A stretch of 64,000 nt of DNA, taken from YC2-FULL-38-9 sp964629635 (GTDB lineage: Bacteria; Patescibacteriota; Microgenomatia; UBA1406; GWC2-37-13). Location: the NCBI GenBank assembly GCA_964629635.1, contig CAZVQS010000001.1, positions 124,001-188,000 on the forward strand, in the 5' to 3' direction. The position numbers and the translations under genes are program-made. Each line of letters begins with the position of its first letter. The first letter of the stretch is position 1. This document shows, piece by piece, positions 18,623-26,139 of this stretch. Under the pieces are notes generated by a model. It ran no database searches and was not told where the DNA came from. It worked only from the letters and a program-made list of their open reading frames with translations.

Positions 18623-18694
18623 TGCCCTCAGCAGGAATTGAACCCACATCTTACCCTTAGGACGGGTCTGCTCTATCCGTTGAGCTATGAGGGC
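18623..18694 (-). tRNA. tRNA-Arg (anticodon CCT)
   Basis: Acceptor GCCCTCA pairs with TGAGGGC, the D stem is GCTC/GAGC and the T arm GTGGG-TTCAATT-CCTGC. The anticodon loop GTCCTAA gives CCT, reading AGG. The outermost anticodon-stem pair is a G-A mismatch. The discriminator is A; CCA is not encoded. Confidence 0.88.
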
Positions 18695-18817
18695 AGTACC
18701 TACTATTGTACCATCAAAGCGGCTCTTTTCTTAGGTTCTTTTCATACTGGAGCATGATAACGGCCCAGTTACGGTTATGTGTGGCGGTTTGGCTTATTTA
18801 TGTATATAATTATCAGC

Positions 18818-19426
18818 ATGTTCATCGTCATCGAAGGCATAGACGGCGCGGGATGCGAAACCCAGGCAGTCAACCTCCAGAAACGCCTGAAAGAAGCCGG
18901 CATCCCCTACTCGTTCATCAAATACCCCAATTACGAAGCAAACGTAGGCAGGTTCATCAAGGAATTCCTGTATCAGAATAAGGACCTCTCCCCCCAGATG
19001 CAGTTCCTCCTCTATTCACTCCAGTTCCTCTCGGACAAGGAGCTCATCCAAAAGGAACGCAACGGCAAAGTACTGATCGCGGACCGCTATTTTTCAACCG
19101 CGCTATGTTTCCAGACGCTTGAAGGCGTACCCCTTGAGGCGGAGCTGCGGTTTGCAAAGGATTTTGAAGTCGAGAAACCCGACATGGTGTTTTACCTGAA
19201 TGTCCGCCCCGACATCGCAATAGAACGCAAGTTCGGCGAACAGAAGGAAAAAAACCGCCGCGAAAAGGACTTCGCATTCATCCGCAAGACATACGGCCAG
19301 TACGAAAAGCTCGTCAAAGGACAGGTGTGGACCAAATGGGTGAATATCGACGGGGAGGGTACGATCGATGAGGTAACGGAACAGATGTTTGATATAATAA
19401 AAAAATCATATGAAACTACCCATTGA
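18818..19426 (+). CDS. tmk: thymidylate kinase with altered Walker A (Lys to Cys)
   Basis: 202 residues from the ATG at 18818, chosen because TATAAT (18805-18810) lies 7 nt upstream and the protein then begins FIVIEGIDG as in the family. The DR(Y/H) motif is present as LIADRYFST (about 85-93). It phosphorylates dTMP to dTDP. The P-loop reads EGIDGAGCETQ where GxxGxGK(S/T)TQ is expected: the invariant Lys is Cys and the next Ser/Thr is Glu. The rest of the fold is intact, so either a family-specific compensation exists or activity is changed. It overlaps the following ndk by 17 bp, in a run that covers dTMP to dTTP. Confidence 0.85.
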   Translation: MFIVIEGIDGAGCETQAVNLQKRLKEAGIPYSFIKYPNYEANVGRFIKEFLYQNKDLSPQMQFLLYSLQFLSDKELIQKERNGKVLIADRYFSTALCFQTLEGVPLEAELRFAKDFEVEKPDMVFYLNVRPDIAIERKFGEQKEKNRREKDFAFIRKTYGQYEKLVKGQVWTKWVNIDGEGTIDEVTEQMFDIIKKSYETTH

Positions 19427-20000
19427 ACGGACCTGCATAATCCTTAAACCCGACGCGGTGAAACGCGCGCTTGTCGGCACCATTATCGAAGAATTCGAAC
19501 GCACCGGCCTGAAGCTGCTTGCCGCCCGCATGCTCATGCCTGACACGGAGGTCATCAAAAACCACTACCCCGGCACCAAGGAATGGATGACGGAGATGGG
19601 CGAAAAAACCCGCTCAAGCTTCGGAACCGCCGGCATCAACGTGAAGGACGCCATGGGAACCGACGATCCGTACGAACTGGGAAAGTTCGTATACGAGCGC
19701 CTCATCAAATACTGGTCGGAGGGACCGATCGTCGTCATGGTATGGGAAGGTCCCCATGCGGTCGAACTTGCCCGGAAAAAACGCGGTCATACTATACCCA
19801 CACTCGCTCAAACCGGATCAATACACGCCGATTATCTGTTTGATTCCTCGATCCTGTCGGCGGCATTGAACCGCGTGGTGAAAACATTCATCCATGCATC
19901 CGGCTCGGTCGCAGAGGCGGAACGCGAAATCAAATACTGGTTCCCGGATACTGAAATGAAATCTTACGAACGTGAAGTTGATAAACTTTACCTGAAATAA
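19410..20000 (+). CDS. ndk: nucleoside diphosphate kinase, long form (paralogue 1)
   Basis: 196 residues against about 140-150 for classical Ndk. The N-terminus ERTCIILKPDAVKR is canonical, GPIVVMVWEGPHAV (about 110-123) is the core beta strand region, and the phospho-acceptor His is kept in FIHASGSV (about 155-162). An insertion of about 45 residues sits between the HYPGTKEW helix and the GPIVV strand. The enzyme exchanges gamma-phosphates between NTPs and NDPs. It directly follows and overlaps tmk and is followed 1 bp later by a second ndk. Confidence 0.9.
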   Translation: MKLPIERTCIILKPDAVKRALVGTIIEEFERTGLKLLAARMLMPDTEVIKNHYPGTKEWMTEMGEKTRSSFGTAGINVKDAMGTDDPYELGKFVYERLIKYWSEGPIVVMVWEGPHAVELARKKRGHTIPTLAQTGSIHADYLFDSSILSAALNRVVKTFIHASGSVAEAEREIKYWFPDTEMKSYEREVDKLYLK

Positions 20001-20001
20001 C

Positions 20002-20595
20002 ATGAAAAAACAAAAAGCACTGCTCATCATCAAACCGGACGGCGTACAGCGCGGCCTGTGCGGCACGGTCCTCAAACGGTTCGAAACCGCCGGCCTCACC
20101 ATCACCGGCCTCAAATTCATAACGGCTGATCCGAAAACGGTTATTGCCCACTATCCGGAAAACGACGCATGGTTCGGGAAAGTGGGACAACGTACGCTGA
20201 CCAACTACGAAAAGAAGGGGCTGGACGCGAAAGCGGTATTCGGCACCGACAACGCGGTCGCGATCGGCAAAACCGTCAAACAGTGGCTGGTCGATTATTT
20301 CCGCGAATCGCCGGTTCTGGTTGTCGCGGTTGAAGGATACGAAGCAATCGAAATCGTCCGCAAGATTTCCGGCAACACTATTCCGGTGCTTGCCGCGCCC
20401 GGTACGGTCCGCGGCGACTATTCGCACGATACGATCGACCTGGCAAACGAACAGAGACGGCCCCTCCGCAACATTATCCACGCCTCGGACTCGGTCGAGG
20501 ACGGCGAGAAGGAAGTGGGCATCTGGTTCGCAAAAGAGGAACTCTTTTCGTATGAACGGGCTGACGAGGCCCTCATGTTCCCGTCAAAACCATGA
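20002..20595 (+). CDS. ndk: nucleoside diphosphate kinase, long form (paralogue 2)
   Basis: 197 residues, same layout as the preceding gene, including the extra mid-protein segment. ALLIIKPDGVQR opens the fold, SPVLVVAVEGYEA (about 100-112) matches the core strand, and NIIHASDSVEDGEKE (about 158-172) carries the phospho-His in a context closer to classical HGSDS. The two copies are clearly diverged rather than a recent duplication, so they may differ in partner or substrate, or act as a hetero-oligomer. The stop overlaps the start of the dockerin-like gene by ATGA. Confidence 0.9.
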   Translation: MKKQKALLIIKPDGVQRGLCGTVLKRFETAGLTITGLKFITADPKTVIAHYPENDAWFGKVGQRTLTNYEKKGLDAKAVFGTDNAVAIGKTVKQWLVDYFRESPVLVVAVEGYEAIEIVRKISGNTIPVLAAPGTVRGDYSHDTIDLANEQRRPLRNIIHASDSVEDGEKEVGIWFAKEELFSYERADEALMFPSKP

Positions 20596-20909
20596 AAAAA
20601 AACCTCGCGGTTTTTCTCATCGTGTTTTCGCTATTCGCATCGGCTGGAATCGCGCTAGAGCCGACCATAACTCCCTTTTTCCGGGAACTGTTCAACTCCG
20701 TGTCCGCCCTGTCGCCGACGACCGAACCCTCTCCCCTTCCTCCCGTCACAATCGGTTCCGGAGATGCCAACAACGACGAAAAGAACGACTACCTTGACCT
20801 GTGGGCAGCCGCGTACGGATGGAATCTCAATGACCCCATGCTTGACCAATACCGCGACGGGAAAGTGAATGCGCTTGATGCCGCCGTCATCATGGAAACC
20901 ATGAAATAA
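20592..20909 (+). CDS. secreted dockerin-like protein (105 aa)
   Basis: A signal peptide (about residues 1-22, ending near AGIALE) and a Ser/Thr/Pro linker precede two calcium-loop-like repeats: GDANNDEKNDYLDL (about 57-70) and DQYRDGKVNALDAAVIM (about 87-103). Spacing and the D-x-N-x-D-x-x-x-x-D pattern fit a type I dockerin, although the first loop is slightly irregular. Nothing else is fused to it, so the protein is essentially a free dockerin. The next gene encodes a cohesin-like membrane protein, the expected partner. It is coupled by ATGA to the upstream ndk. Confidence 0.65.
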   Translation: MKKNLAVFLIVFSLFASAGIALEPTITPFFRELFNSVSALSPTTEPSPLPPVTIGSGDANNDEKNDYLDLWAAAYGWNLNDPMLDQYRDGKVNALDAAVIMETMK

Positions 20910-20911
20910 CT

Positions 20912-21559
20912 ATGGACAAGGAGAAAACCGAACTTGCGATCTGGCTCAAAACATTTACCGTATTCATATCGGCCATCGTTTCGTCCGTCGCATTTTTCGT
21001 GTACATCAACCGGAACATCATATTCAACCGCGCGGCAGGGTCAAACGGAAGCATTACCTTTGTCCGGGAACGGGAAAACACGAAAATGGCCGGAGAGTTC
21101 TCGACTCAGCTCATACTCAACACGGACAACGCGCAAGTAAGAGGTGCGGACGTGAGGATACAATTTGACCGGTCCAAACTGGAGCTCATCCGGCTCGTGC
21201 CCTCCGCCCGCCAGACCACGAGCCTCCATGCGTATCTTCCTCTGAAGGAAAATACGTTCGACGTGGAGCGGGTGATACGGGAAGCGAATGAAACCGGATT
21301 CATCGAGTTCTCCGCCCTAACCCTCGATATGGAAAGCCAGACTGTCACCACTCCGTTCAAGGGTGTTGCGGTATTGGCCGATCTCACGTTCCGGAGCCTT
21401 CAGGAAGGAAGGTCAACGGTCCGCATCATCAACAGGCACCCGACGCATGATTCAACGATCGTTGAAAATACCAATCCCCCGCAAAATATCCTCACGAAAA
21501 CAAACGAGCTTGAAGTTGCTTCAGTTTCGCTCTTCCCGACACAGACGCCGGCAAAGTAA
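20912..21559 (+). CDS. membrane-anchored cohesin-like protein (215 aa)
   Basis: A single membrane segment (about residues 14-33) anchors one beta-sandwich domain (about 45-195) with cohesin features: an F-x-x-x-L-I-L-N-T-D opening, GADVRIQFDRSKLELI (about 80-95), GFIEFSALTLD (about 129-139) and LADLTFRSLQEG (about 154-165). Cohesins bind dockerins with high affinity through calcium-dependent contacts. The gene starts 2 bp after the dockerin-like gene, which suggests that the two products pair on the outer face of the membrane. It ends 6 bp from the convergent kinase gene. Confidence 0.65.
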   Translation: MDKEKTELAIWLKTFTVFISAIVSSVAFFVYINRNIIFNRAAGSNGSITFVRERENTKMAGEFSTQLILNTDNAQVRGADVRIQFDRSKLELIRLVPSARQTTSLHAYLPLKENTFDVERVIREANETGFIEFSALTLDMESQTVTTPFKGVAVLADLTFRSLQEGRSTVRIINRHPTHDSTIVENTNPPQNILTKTNELEVASVSLFPTQTPAK

Positions 21560-21565
21560 CGGAGA

Positions 21566-22171
21566 TCAACCTATCGCTTTTTTGAAGGCAGGACGCGTAG
21601 CGGAAATCTTTTTAACCACATTCTGGATGCCCGCATAGAGGTGGGCAAGATCCTTGTTGTTTTCGAGGAAATAATCCGCCATGTTCATGCATTGTTTCAC
21701 CTGCTGGCCGCTTTTGTTTCCCTCATCCTCATGGTCACGGGAATCGACAACGAGGAAACTGTCCCAATCCTTGGGGTCCCACGGCTTTGCCCGGTCGACC
21801 AGCCGCTTGAACCGGATGGCGCGCGTGGCGTCAACGGCAATGAGGACGAAATTCGGAAGCTTGCGCAGGTATTCGATCTCGCCGGGATTCCGGATCCCTT
21901 CGATGATGACGCGGGTGCTGCCTTCTTTGGCAAGCAGTTGGGTTGCCCGCTTTGCAAGCGCTCCGTCTCCTTCCCGAGACCTCAGTTCGTCCCCGATGTC
22001 CTGAAGCGTTTTGCGGGTGAAAGACGCGATTCCCCGTTTTTTCAGTTCGTCATGAACGATAAATGAGAGGGAGAACGAGACGAAACCGTAATTTTTTATG
22101 AAGTAATCCGCAACCACGCCTTTTCCTGAAGCAAGCGAGCCCACCAGCCCGATGAACAGTTTGTTTTTCAT
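21566..22171 (-). CDS. P-loop nucleotide kinase-like protein (dephospho-CoA/adenylate kinase fold)
   Basis: 201 residues. Walker A is GSLASGKG (about 11-18), where the usual Ser/Thr after GK is Gly. Helix features DELRSREGDGALAKRA (about 61-76), strand VIIEGIRNPGEIEYL (about 89-103) and AVDATRAIRFKRLVDR (about 112-127) resemble small NMP or dephospho-CoA kinases. Because CoA synthesis in this genome seems to use the archaeal GTP-dependent enzyme (51410-52441), a CoaE role is less likely; a (d)NMP kinase is possible. It is convergent with the cohesin gene. Confidence 0.6.
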   Translation of the reverse strand: MKNKLFIGLVGSLASGKGVVADYFIKNYGFVSFSLSFIVHDELKKRGIASFTRKTLQDIGDELRSREGDGALAKRATQLLAKEGSTRVIIEGIRNPGEIEYLRKLPNFVLIAVDATRAIRFKRLVDRAKPWDPKDWDSFLVVDSRDHEDEGNKSGQQVKQCMNMADYFLENNKDLAHLYAGIQNVVKKISATRPAFKKAIG

Positions 22172-22232
22172 CAGATAATAGAGTATCAGATTGTAATAGA
22201 ATATACAACCGTCCCTTTGCTATAATCTGTTT

Positions 22233-23213
22233 ATGAAAGCCATCGAAGTCGACAGTCTCGTGAAGACCTTCCATATCTACAAGAAAAAGCCGGGGCTGGC
22301 CGGCGCGTTTTCCGCGTTCTTCAAGCGGGAATATACGGAATTCAACGCAGTTACGGACGTGTCTTTTACGATTGAGGAGGGAGAACTGGTCGGCTTCATC
22401 GGCCCCAACGGCGCAGGGAAAACAACGACGCTGAAAATGCTTTCCGGCCTTCTCTACCCGACTGCAGGAACCGTGAAGGTCATGGATATGAATCCGTTCG
22501 AGCGGAAAAACGCGTTCCTCAAAAGCATATCGCTCGTTATGGGCCAGAAAAACCAGCTCTGGTGGGATCTTCCCCCCATGGAATCGTTCCTCCTCAACAA
22601 GGAAATCTACGGCGTTCCCGACAAACAGTTCCGGGAAACGCTTGATGAGCTGGGCGAGCTCATGGGTATCAGCGACATCCTGAACGTGCAGGTGCGCAAC
22701 CTGTCCCTCGGCCAGCGCATGAAGTGCGAACTCATCGCACAGCTTCTCCATCGCCCCAAAATCCTGTTTCTTGATGAGCCGACGATCGGCCTGGATGTCA
22801 TCATGCAGAAAAAACTCCGCGAATTCATCCGCGAATACAACCGGCGCTCCAATGCAACCATCATCCTGACCAGCCATTACATGGATGACGTACGCGAACT
22901 GTGCAAACGGGTCATCGTCATCGACCGCGGGATCATCCTGTTTGACGGGCATTTGGACGAGGTCATCAGGAAATACTCCCGCAACAAACTGCTTTCCATC
23001 GTGTTTGACGAACAGCCGGGCAAGGGTGAGCTTGCCAAATACGGTACCGTGCTTCCGGACGAGGGAAACGGCGTGAAACTGGAAGTTGACCGGAACCGGT
23101 CCAATGAGGTGGCAGCACACATCCTCAAGGAATATAAAGTCGCGGACCTCAATATCGAGGAGCCGCCCATAGAAGAAATCATACGTTCGTTGTTTTCACA
23201 CAAAAAAACCTGA
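22233..23213 (+). CDS. ABC-2 type exporter ATP-binding protein
   Basis: 326 residues: one ABC domain with Walker A GPNGAGKTT (about 62-70), Q-loop in LVMGQKNQLWWDL, signature LSLGQRMKCELIAQLL, Walker B ILFLDEPTIGLD and switch His in LTSHYMDD, then a C-terminal extension of about 90 residues. The order and the partner permeases match the COG4586/4587/3694 exporter group. TATAAT (22221-22226), preceded by TGC, ends 6 nt before the ATG, so its mRNA is predicted to be leaderless. RNA element copy 2 lies between this gene and its permease genes. Confidence 0.9.
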   Translation: MKAIEVDSLVKTFHIYKKKPGLAGAFSAFFKREYTEFNAVTDVSFTIEEGELVGFIGPNGAGKTTTLKMLSGLLYPTAGTVKVMDMNPFERKNAFLKSISLVMGQKNQLWWDLPPMESFLLNKEIYGVPDKQFRETLDELGELMGISDILNVQVRNLSLGQRMKCELIAQLLHRPKILFLDEPTIGLDVIMQKKLREFIREYNRRSNATIILTSHYMDDVRELCKRVIVIDRGIILFDGHLDEVIRKYSRNKLLSIVFDEQPGKGELAKYGTVLPDEGNGVKLEVDRNRSNEVAAHILKEYKVADLNIEEPPIEEIIRSLFSHKKT

Positions 23214-23237
23214 TAATTCGACGATTCTAATACTCAG

Positions 23238-23352
23238 GGATTGACAGGTGGCGGAGGTGAAAGGGCTCCCGACACGCGCGGAGGTATCAATAATATACTC
23301 CAGTCGACCGAGCACTGGCGGGAATGAAACCTCCGACAGAATCTGTCAATCC
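23238..23352 (+). ncRNA. structured RNA element, copy 2 (between ABC-2 ATPase and permease genes)
   Basis: Outer stem GGATTGACAG (23238-23247) pairs with CTGTCAATCC (23343-23352). The inner stem CGGAGGT pairs with ACCTCCG. Inside, CCCG pairs with CGGG and encloses two hairpins: GGAG-TAT/ATA-CTCC and CCAGT-CGACCGAGC-ACTGG. The last hairpin and flanking GCGGGAATGAAAC are identical in copy 3. A weak -10-like TAATAC (23228-23233) lies just upstream. The permease ATG is 11 nt downstream. Possible roles: a riboswitch-like leader separating permease from ATPase expression, a processing site, or a stand-alone RNA. Confidence 0.6.
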
Positions 23353-23362
23353 TGCAATACTT

Positions 23363-24157
23363 ATGGCAATCATCAACATAGCACTGCTCCACTTCCAGCA
23401 GGTGTTCCACCACCGGCTCAGGTCATTCGTGTGGTTTCTCATTCCGCTTCTCAACAACCTCATCCTCATCCTCTTCTGGCGCGGCGCGCTGTCCCATACC
23501 GCGGCCGGCACCGGATGGACCATGCCCGCAATCACCGCATACTATTTTCTGTTGACGATCGCCGGCTCGCTCCTGTCCTCCCACATTGAAGAGGACGTTG
23601 CCCTGTATGATATCCAGTACGGGGAACTTACCAAGTACCTTACCCGCCCCTTTCCCTACTACTGGATCAAGTTTATCGAAGAGATCCCCTACCGTATACT
23701 CCAGGGGTTCTACGGCGTTATCCTGGTCATTCTGTTCACATTTTTTTTCGGAACCGTCGTCCGGCTGAGCAGCGATCCTGTTATAGTTTTATCCTGTTTG
23801 ATCATGTGTGTTCTTGCTTTTTTCCTCTCATTCACCCTCAAGATGAACCTCGGCATGAGCGCATTCTGGTTCAAGGACAGCCGTGGATTCTTTGAACTCA
23901 TCACGATCGTGATGATCGTGTTTTCGGGCGGCATTATCCCGATACATTTCCTGCCCACCTCCCTGAAAACCCTCTCATACGCGCTCCCTTTCGCCTATAC
24001 CGCCTATTTCCCCATCATGGCGATACAGGGGCAGTATTCGTACCTTGAAGTAGTCCGGCTCATCGGAATGCAGGCGTTATGGCTTGCAGTGCTGGTGCTG
24101 TTCAACCGGTTCCTGTGGCGCGAAGGCATTAAGCAGTTTACCGCATTCGGCCAATGA
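23363..24157 (+). CDS. ABC-2 type exporter permease 1
   Basis: 264 residues from ATG 23363. The open frame extends upstream into the RNA element, but the sequence there is structural, not protein-like. Six hydrophobic segments are visible, with a cytoplasmic basic start (NIALLHFQQVFHHRLRSFVW) typical of COG4587 permeases and the conserved loop FSGGIIPIHFLPTSLKTLSY (about residues 190-210). It pairs with the next gene, which it overlaps by ATGA, and with the ATPase at 22233. The exported substrate is unknown. Confidence 0.88.
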   Translation: MAIINIALLHFQQVFHHRLRSFVWFLIPLLNNLILILFWRGALSHTAAGTGWTMPAITAYYFLLTIAGSLLSSHIEEDVALYDIQYGELTKYLTRPFPYYWIKFIEEIPYRILQGFYGVILVILFTFFFGTVVRLSSDPVIVLSCLIMCVLAFFLSFTLKMNLGMSAFWFKDSRGFFELITIVMIVFSGGIIPIHFLPTSLKTLSYALPFAYTAYFPIMAIQGQYSYLEVVRLIGMQALWLAVLVLFNRFLWREGIKQFTAFGQ

Positions 24158-24942
24158 GACGTTACCTCTCCCTCTACCGCACTTTTTTACGGTTCAGTTT
24201 CATGAATTTCACCGTATACCCCGCCAATTTCATCAACGGCTCCATCTCAACGGTCGGATGGGGCATTTTCCAGATCATCTCCATCCGGCTCCTTACCCTG
24301 CGCACGGAATCGGCGTTCGGATGGAACCGGGACGAGCTTACCCTGCTTGCCGTCATGTATACCATCATCGTCGGCATGTTCCACTTTCTCTTTACCCGCA
24401 ATTTCGACCGTTTCTCCCGCATCATAGACCGCGGTGAGCTTGATTTCATGCTCCTGAAGCCTGTTGATTCCCAGTTCATCGCAACCTGCTCCATGCAGGG
24501 CATGCCCAACCTTTTAAGGGTATCCATCGGAAGCGCGATCCTCATAGGCTATACGTTATTTGCGGGGATCCGGATCACGCCGCTGGGCGTTTTTGGCCTG
24601 ATTGTTTTTTCCGTGTTTTCCCTCATGATGCTGTATTCACTCTGGCTTCTCTACACGACAACGCTCGTATGGTTTCCAAGACTTACCAACGTCATCGACT
24701 TCCTCTATACCATAAACGGCATGGGAAGGTATCCGGTGGAGATGGTGAGGGAGCTGCGCAATTTCGTGCTCTTTTTCCTGCTTCCCTTTTCCCTTACGGT
24801 TGCCACGCCCCTCAAGGTGTTTTTGCGCAATGCGTTGGACGGGGATGTCCTCCTGCTTGTAGTCATTTCCCTGGTCCTTTTTACCGCCTCCCGCATGTTC
24901 TGGAAGTTCGCGCTCCGGCATTACACTTCCGCAAGCAGCTGA
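24154..24942 (+). CDS. ABC-2 type exporter permease 2
   Basis: 262 residues with six hydrophobic segments, similar in layout to COG3694 permeases (RYLSLYRTFLRFSFMNF start, DRGELDFMLLKPVDSQF near residues 91-107). It completes a heterodimeric ABC-2 exporter with 22233 and 23363. It has no visible Shine-Dalgarno sequence and probably relies on translational coupling through the ATGA overlap. Confidence 0.88.
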   Translation: MRRYLSLYRTFLRFSFMNFTVYPANFINGSISTVGWGIFQIISIRLLTLRTESAFGWNRDELTLLAVMYTIIVGMFHFLFTRNFDRFSRIIDRGELDFMLLKPVDSQFIATCSMQGMPNLLRVSIGSAILIGYTLFAGIRITPLGVFGLIVFSVFSLMMLYSLWLLYTTTLVWFPRLTNVIDFLYTINGMGRYPVEMVRELRNFVLFFLLPFSLTVATPLKVFLRNALDGDVLLLVVISLVLFTASRMFWKFALRHYTSASS

Positions 24943-24992
24943 TGACAGTCTAAACCTTGAAAATATTCCGTCCGTATCGTATAATCTCCCTC

Positions 24993-25355
24993 ATGTTAAG
25001 GGGACGACGGGTAGGGATCCTTATGGCCTTCATGCTCATTCCCGGCCTGCTCCGGCCGATCGACGGATCCTCCATCAAACGCATCGCACAGGGAAGTTCA
25101 TATACGCTGGATACATCAACGTACCGCAATCTGGCGGTGCTGGAAATGAAAGTGGCGGATACGTCTGATTCACCCAGCCTCATACAGGCCTATCTTATCG
25201 AAGAGGGGCGTCTGGCTGGCTTTGAGGAGAAGGAAGCGGACCGCGATGGCAATGTGGTATTCACGTTCGTACGGAAAAAGGACCTTTCCTATGAAGCGAT
25301 CATCATCAACAATTCGTACATGCAGCCGTTTGCGATGCGGTGCCTCAAGTTCTGA
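24993..25355 (+). CDS. exported protein of unknown function (120 aa)
   Basis: The start at 24993 is preferred over 24957 because TATAAT (24980-24985) lies 7 nt before it, inside the longer frame. The N-terminus LRGRRVGILMAFMLIPGLL is a signal peptide or anchor, followed by about 95 residues of mixed beta/alpha character with no family I recognise. It is convergent with the prepilin peptidase gene; the two TGA stops abut and sit in a 14-bp perfect palindrome. Confidence 0.6.
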   Translation: MLRGRRVGILMAFMLIPGLLRPIDGSSIKRIAQGSSYTLDTSTYRNLAVLEMKVADTSDSPSLIQAYLIEEGRLAGFEEKEADRDGNVVFTFVRKKDLSYEAIIINNSYMQPFAMRCLKF

Positions 25356-26129
25356 TCAGAACCCGTAGATACGCCGGATGACGGCAAGCACTTCATGCCG
25401 AAAAAGAAGCATCGCAAAAAGCCCCAGGACCAGGAACGGACCGAAGGCGATCCTGCTTTTCATTTTTTTGCGTCCGGCTACAAGGAGCGCGATCCCGACA
25501 ATTGCACCCGATACGAATCCAATATAAAGGACCAGCAAACCCGAAACCCATCCCAGGTAAAACCCGATGTTGAAGGCAAGCTTCACGTCCCCGAACCCCA
25601 TCCCCCGTCCTTTCGTGAAAAGATACATAAGCAAAATAGGAATGGCCACCGACAGTCCCGCGGCAATTGCATAGCCGATGTCGATAAGGGATGCGCCGTT
25701 CACGATTTTTTCGGCAAGTGCAATGAGGAAAAACGAGATCTGGAGCTCATCCGGTATAAGCTGCTCCTTGAGGTCCGTGAAAAACACCGCTGTCATGACT
25801 GAAACGATGGCGAGCAGGAAAAACAAGCCCGCATCAAACACCGGGCGTATCATTAAAAAAACCAGGACAAACAGCCCGCCGGTAAGCGCTTCGATGAGGG
25901 GGTATTGGACGCTCAAGCGCTTCCCGCAATACCGGCATTTCCCGCCCAACAACACATAGGAAAACACCGGCACGAGATCCAGGGGCGCAAGCGTCTTTTT
26001 ACAGTGGTCGCAGTGGGACCTGCCGTTTAACGATTCCTCCCGCGGGATGCGGTCGATAACCACATTGAGAAAAGAACCGATCGCGCTGCCGAGGACAAAA
26101 AGAAACAGGGATCCCAAGGGATAATACAT
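25356..26129 (-). CDS. pilD: type IV prepilin peptidase (A24 family)
   Basis: 257 residues. The N-terminal methylase-like part has the zinc cysteines CDHC (about 40-43) and CRYC (about 65-68), and the peptidase part has the aspartates in FTDLKEQLIPDE (about 117-128) and GFGD (about 177-180), among about eight membrane segments. It cleaves and N-methylates class III leader peptides. No pilin with a GFTLIE-type leader lies in the window. It begins 10 bp after the permease of operon 2 and is probably its last gene, which may be coincidental or may tie pilin-like processing to that surface system. Confidence 0.92.
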   Translation of the reverse strand: MYYPLGSLFLFVLGSAIGSFLNVVIDRIPREESLNGRSHCDHCKKTLAPLDLVPVFSYVLLGGKCRYCGKRLSVQYPLIEALTGGLFVLVFLMIRPVFDAGLFFLLAIVSVMTAVFFTDLKEQLIPDELQISFFLIALAEKIVNGASLIDIGYAIAAGLSVAIPILLMYLFTKGRGMGFGDVKLAFNIGFYLGWVSGLLVLYIGFVSGAIVGIALLVAGRKKMKSRIAFGPFLVLGLFAMLLFRHEVLAVIRRIYGF

Positions 26130-26139
26130 ATCTTATATT

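Noticed and set aside
22050..23120. A 356-codon minus-strand frame opposite the ABC-2 ATPase gene
   Set aside because: The plus strand carries a full set of ABC ATPase motifs and a promoter; the antisense product is His/Phe/Asp-rich without family features.
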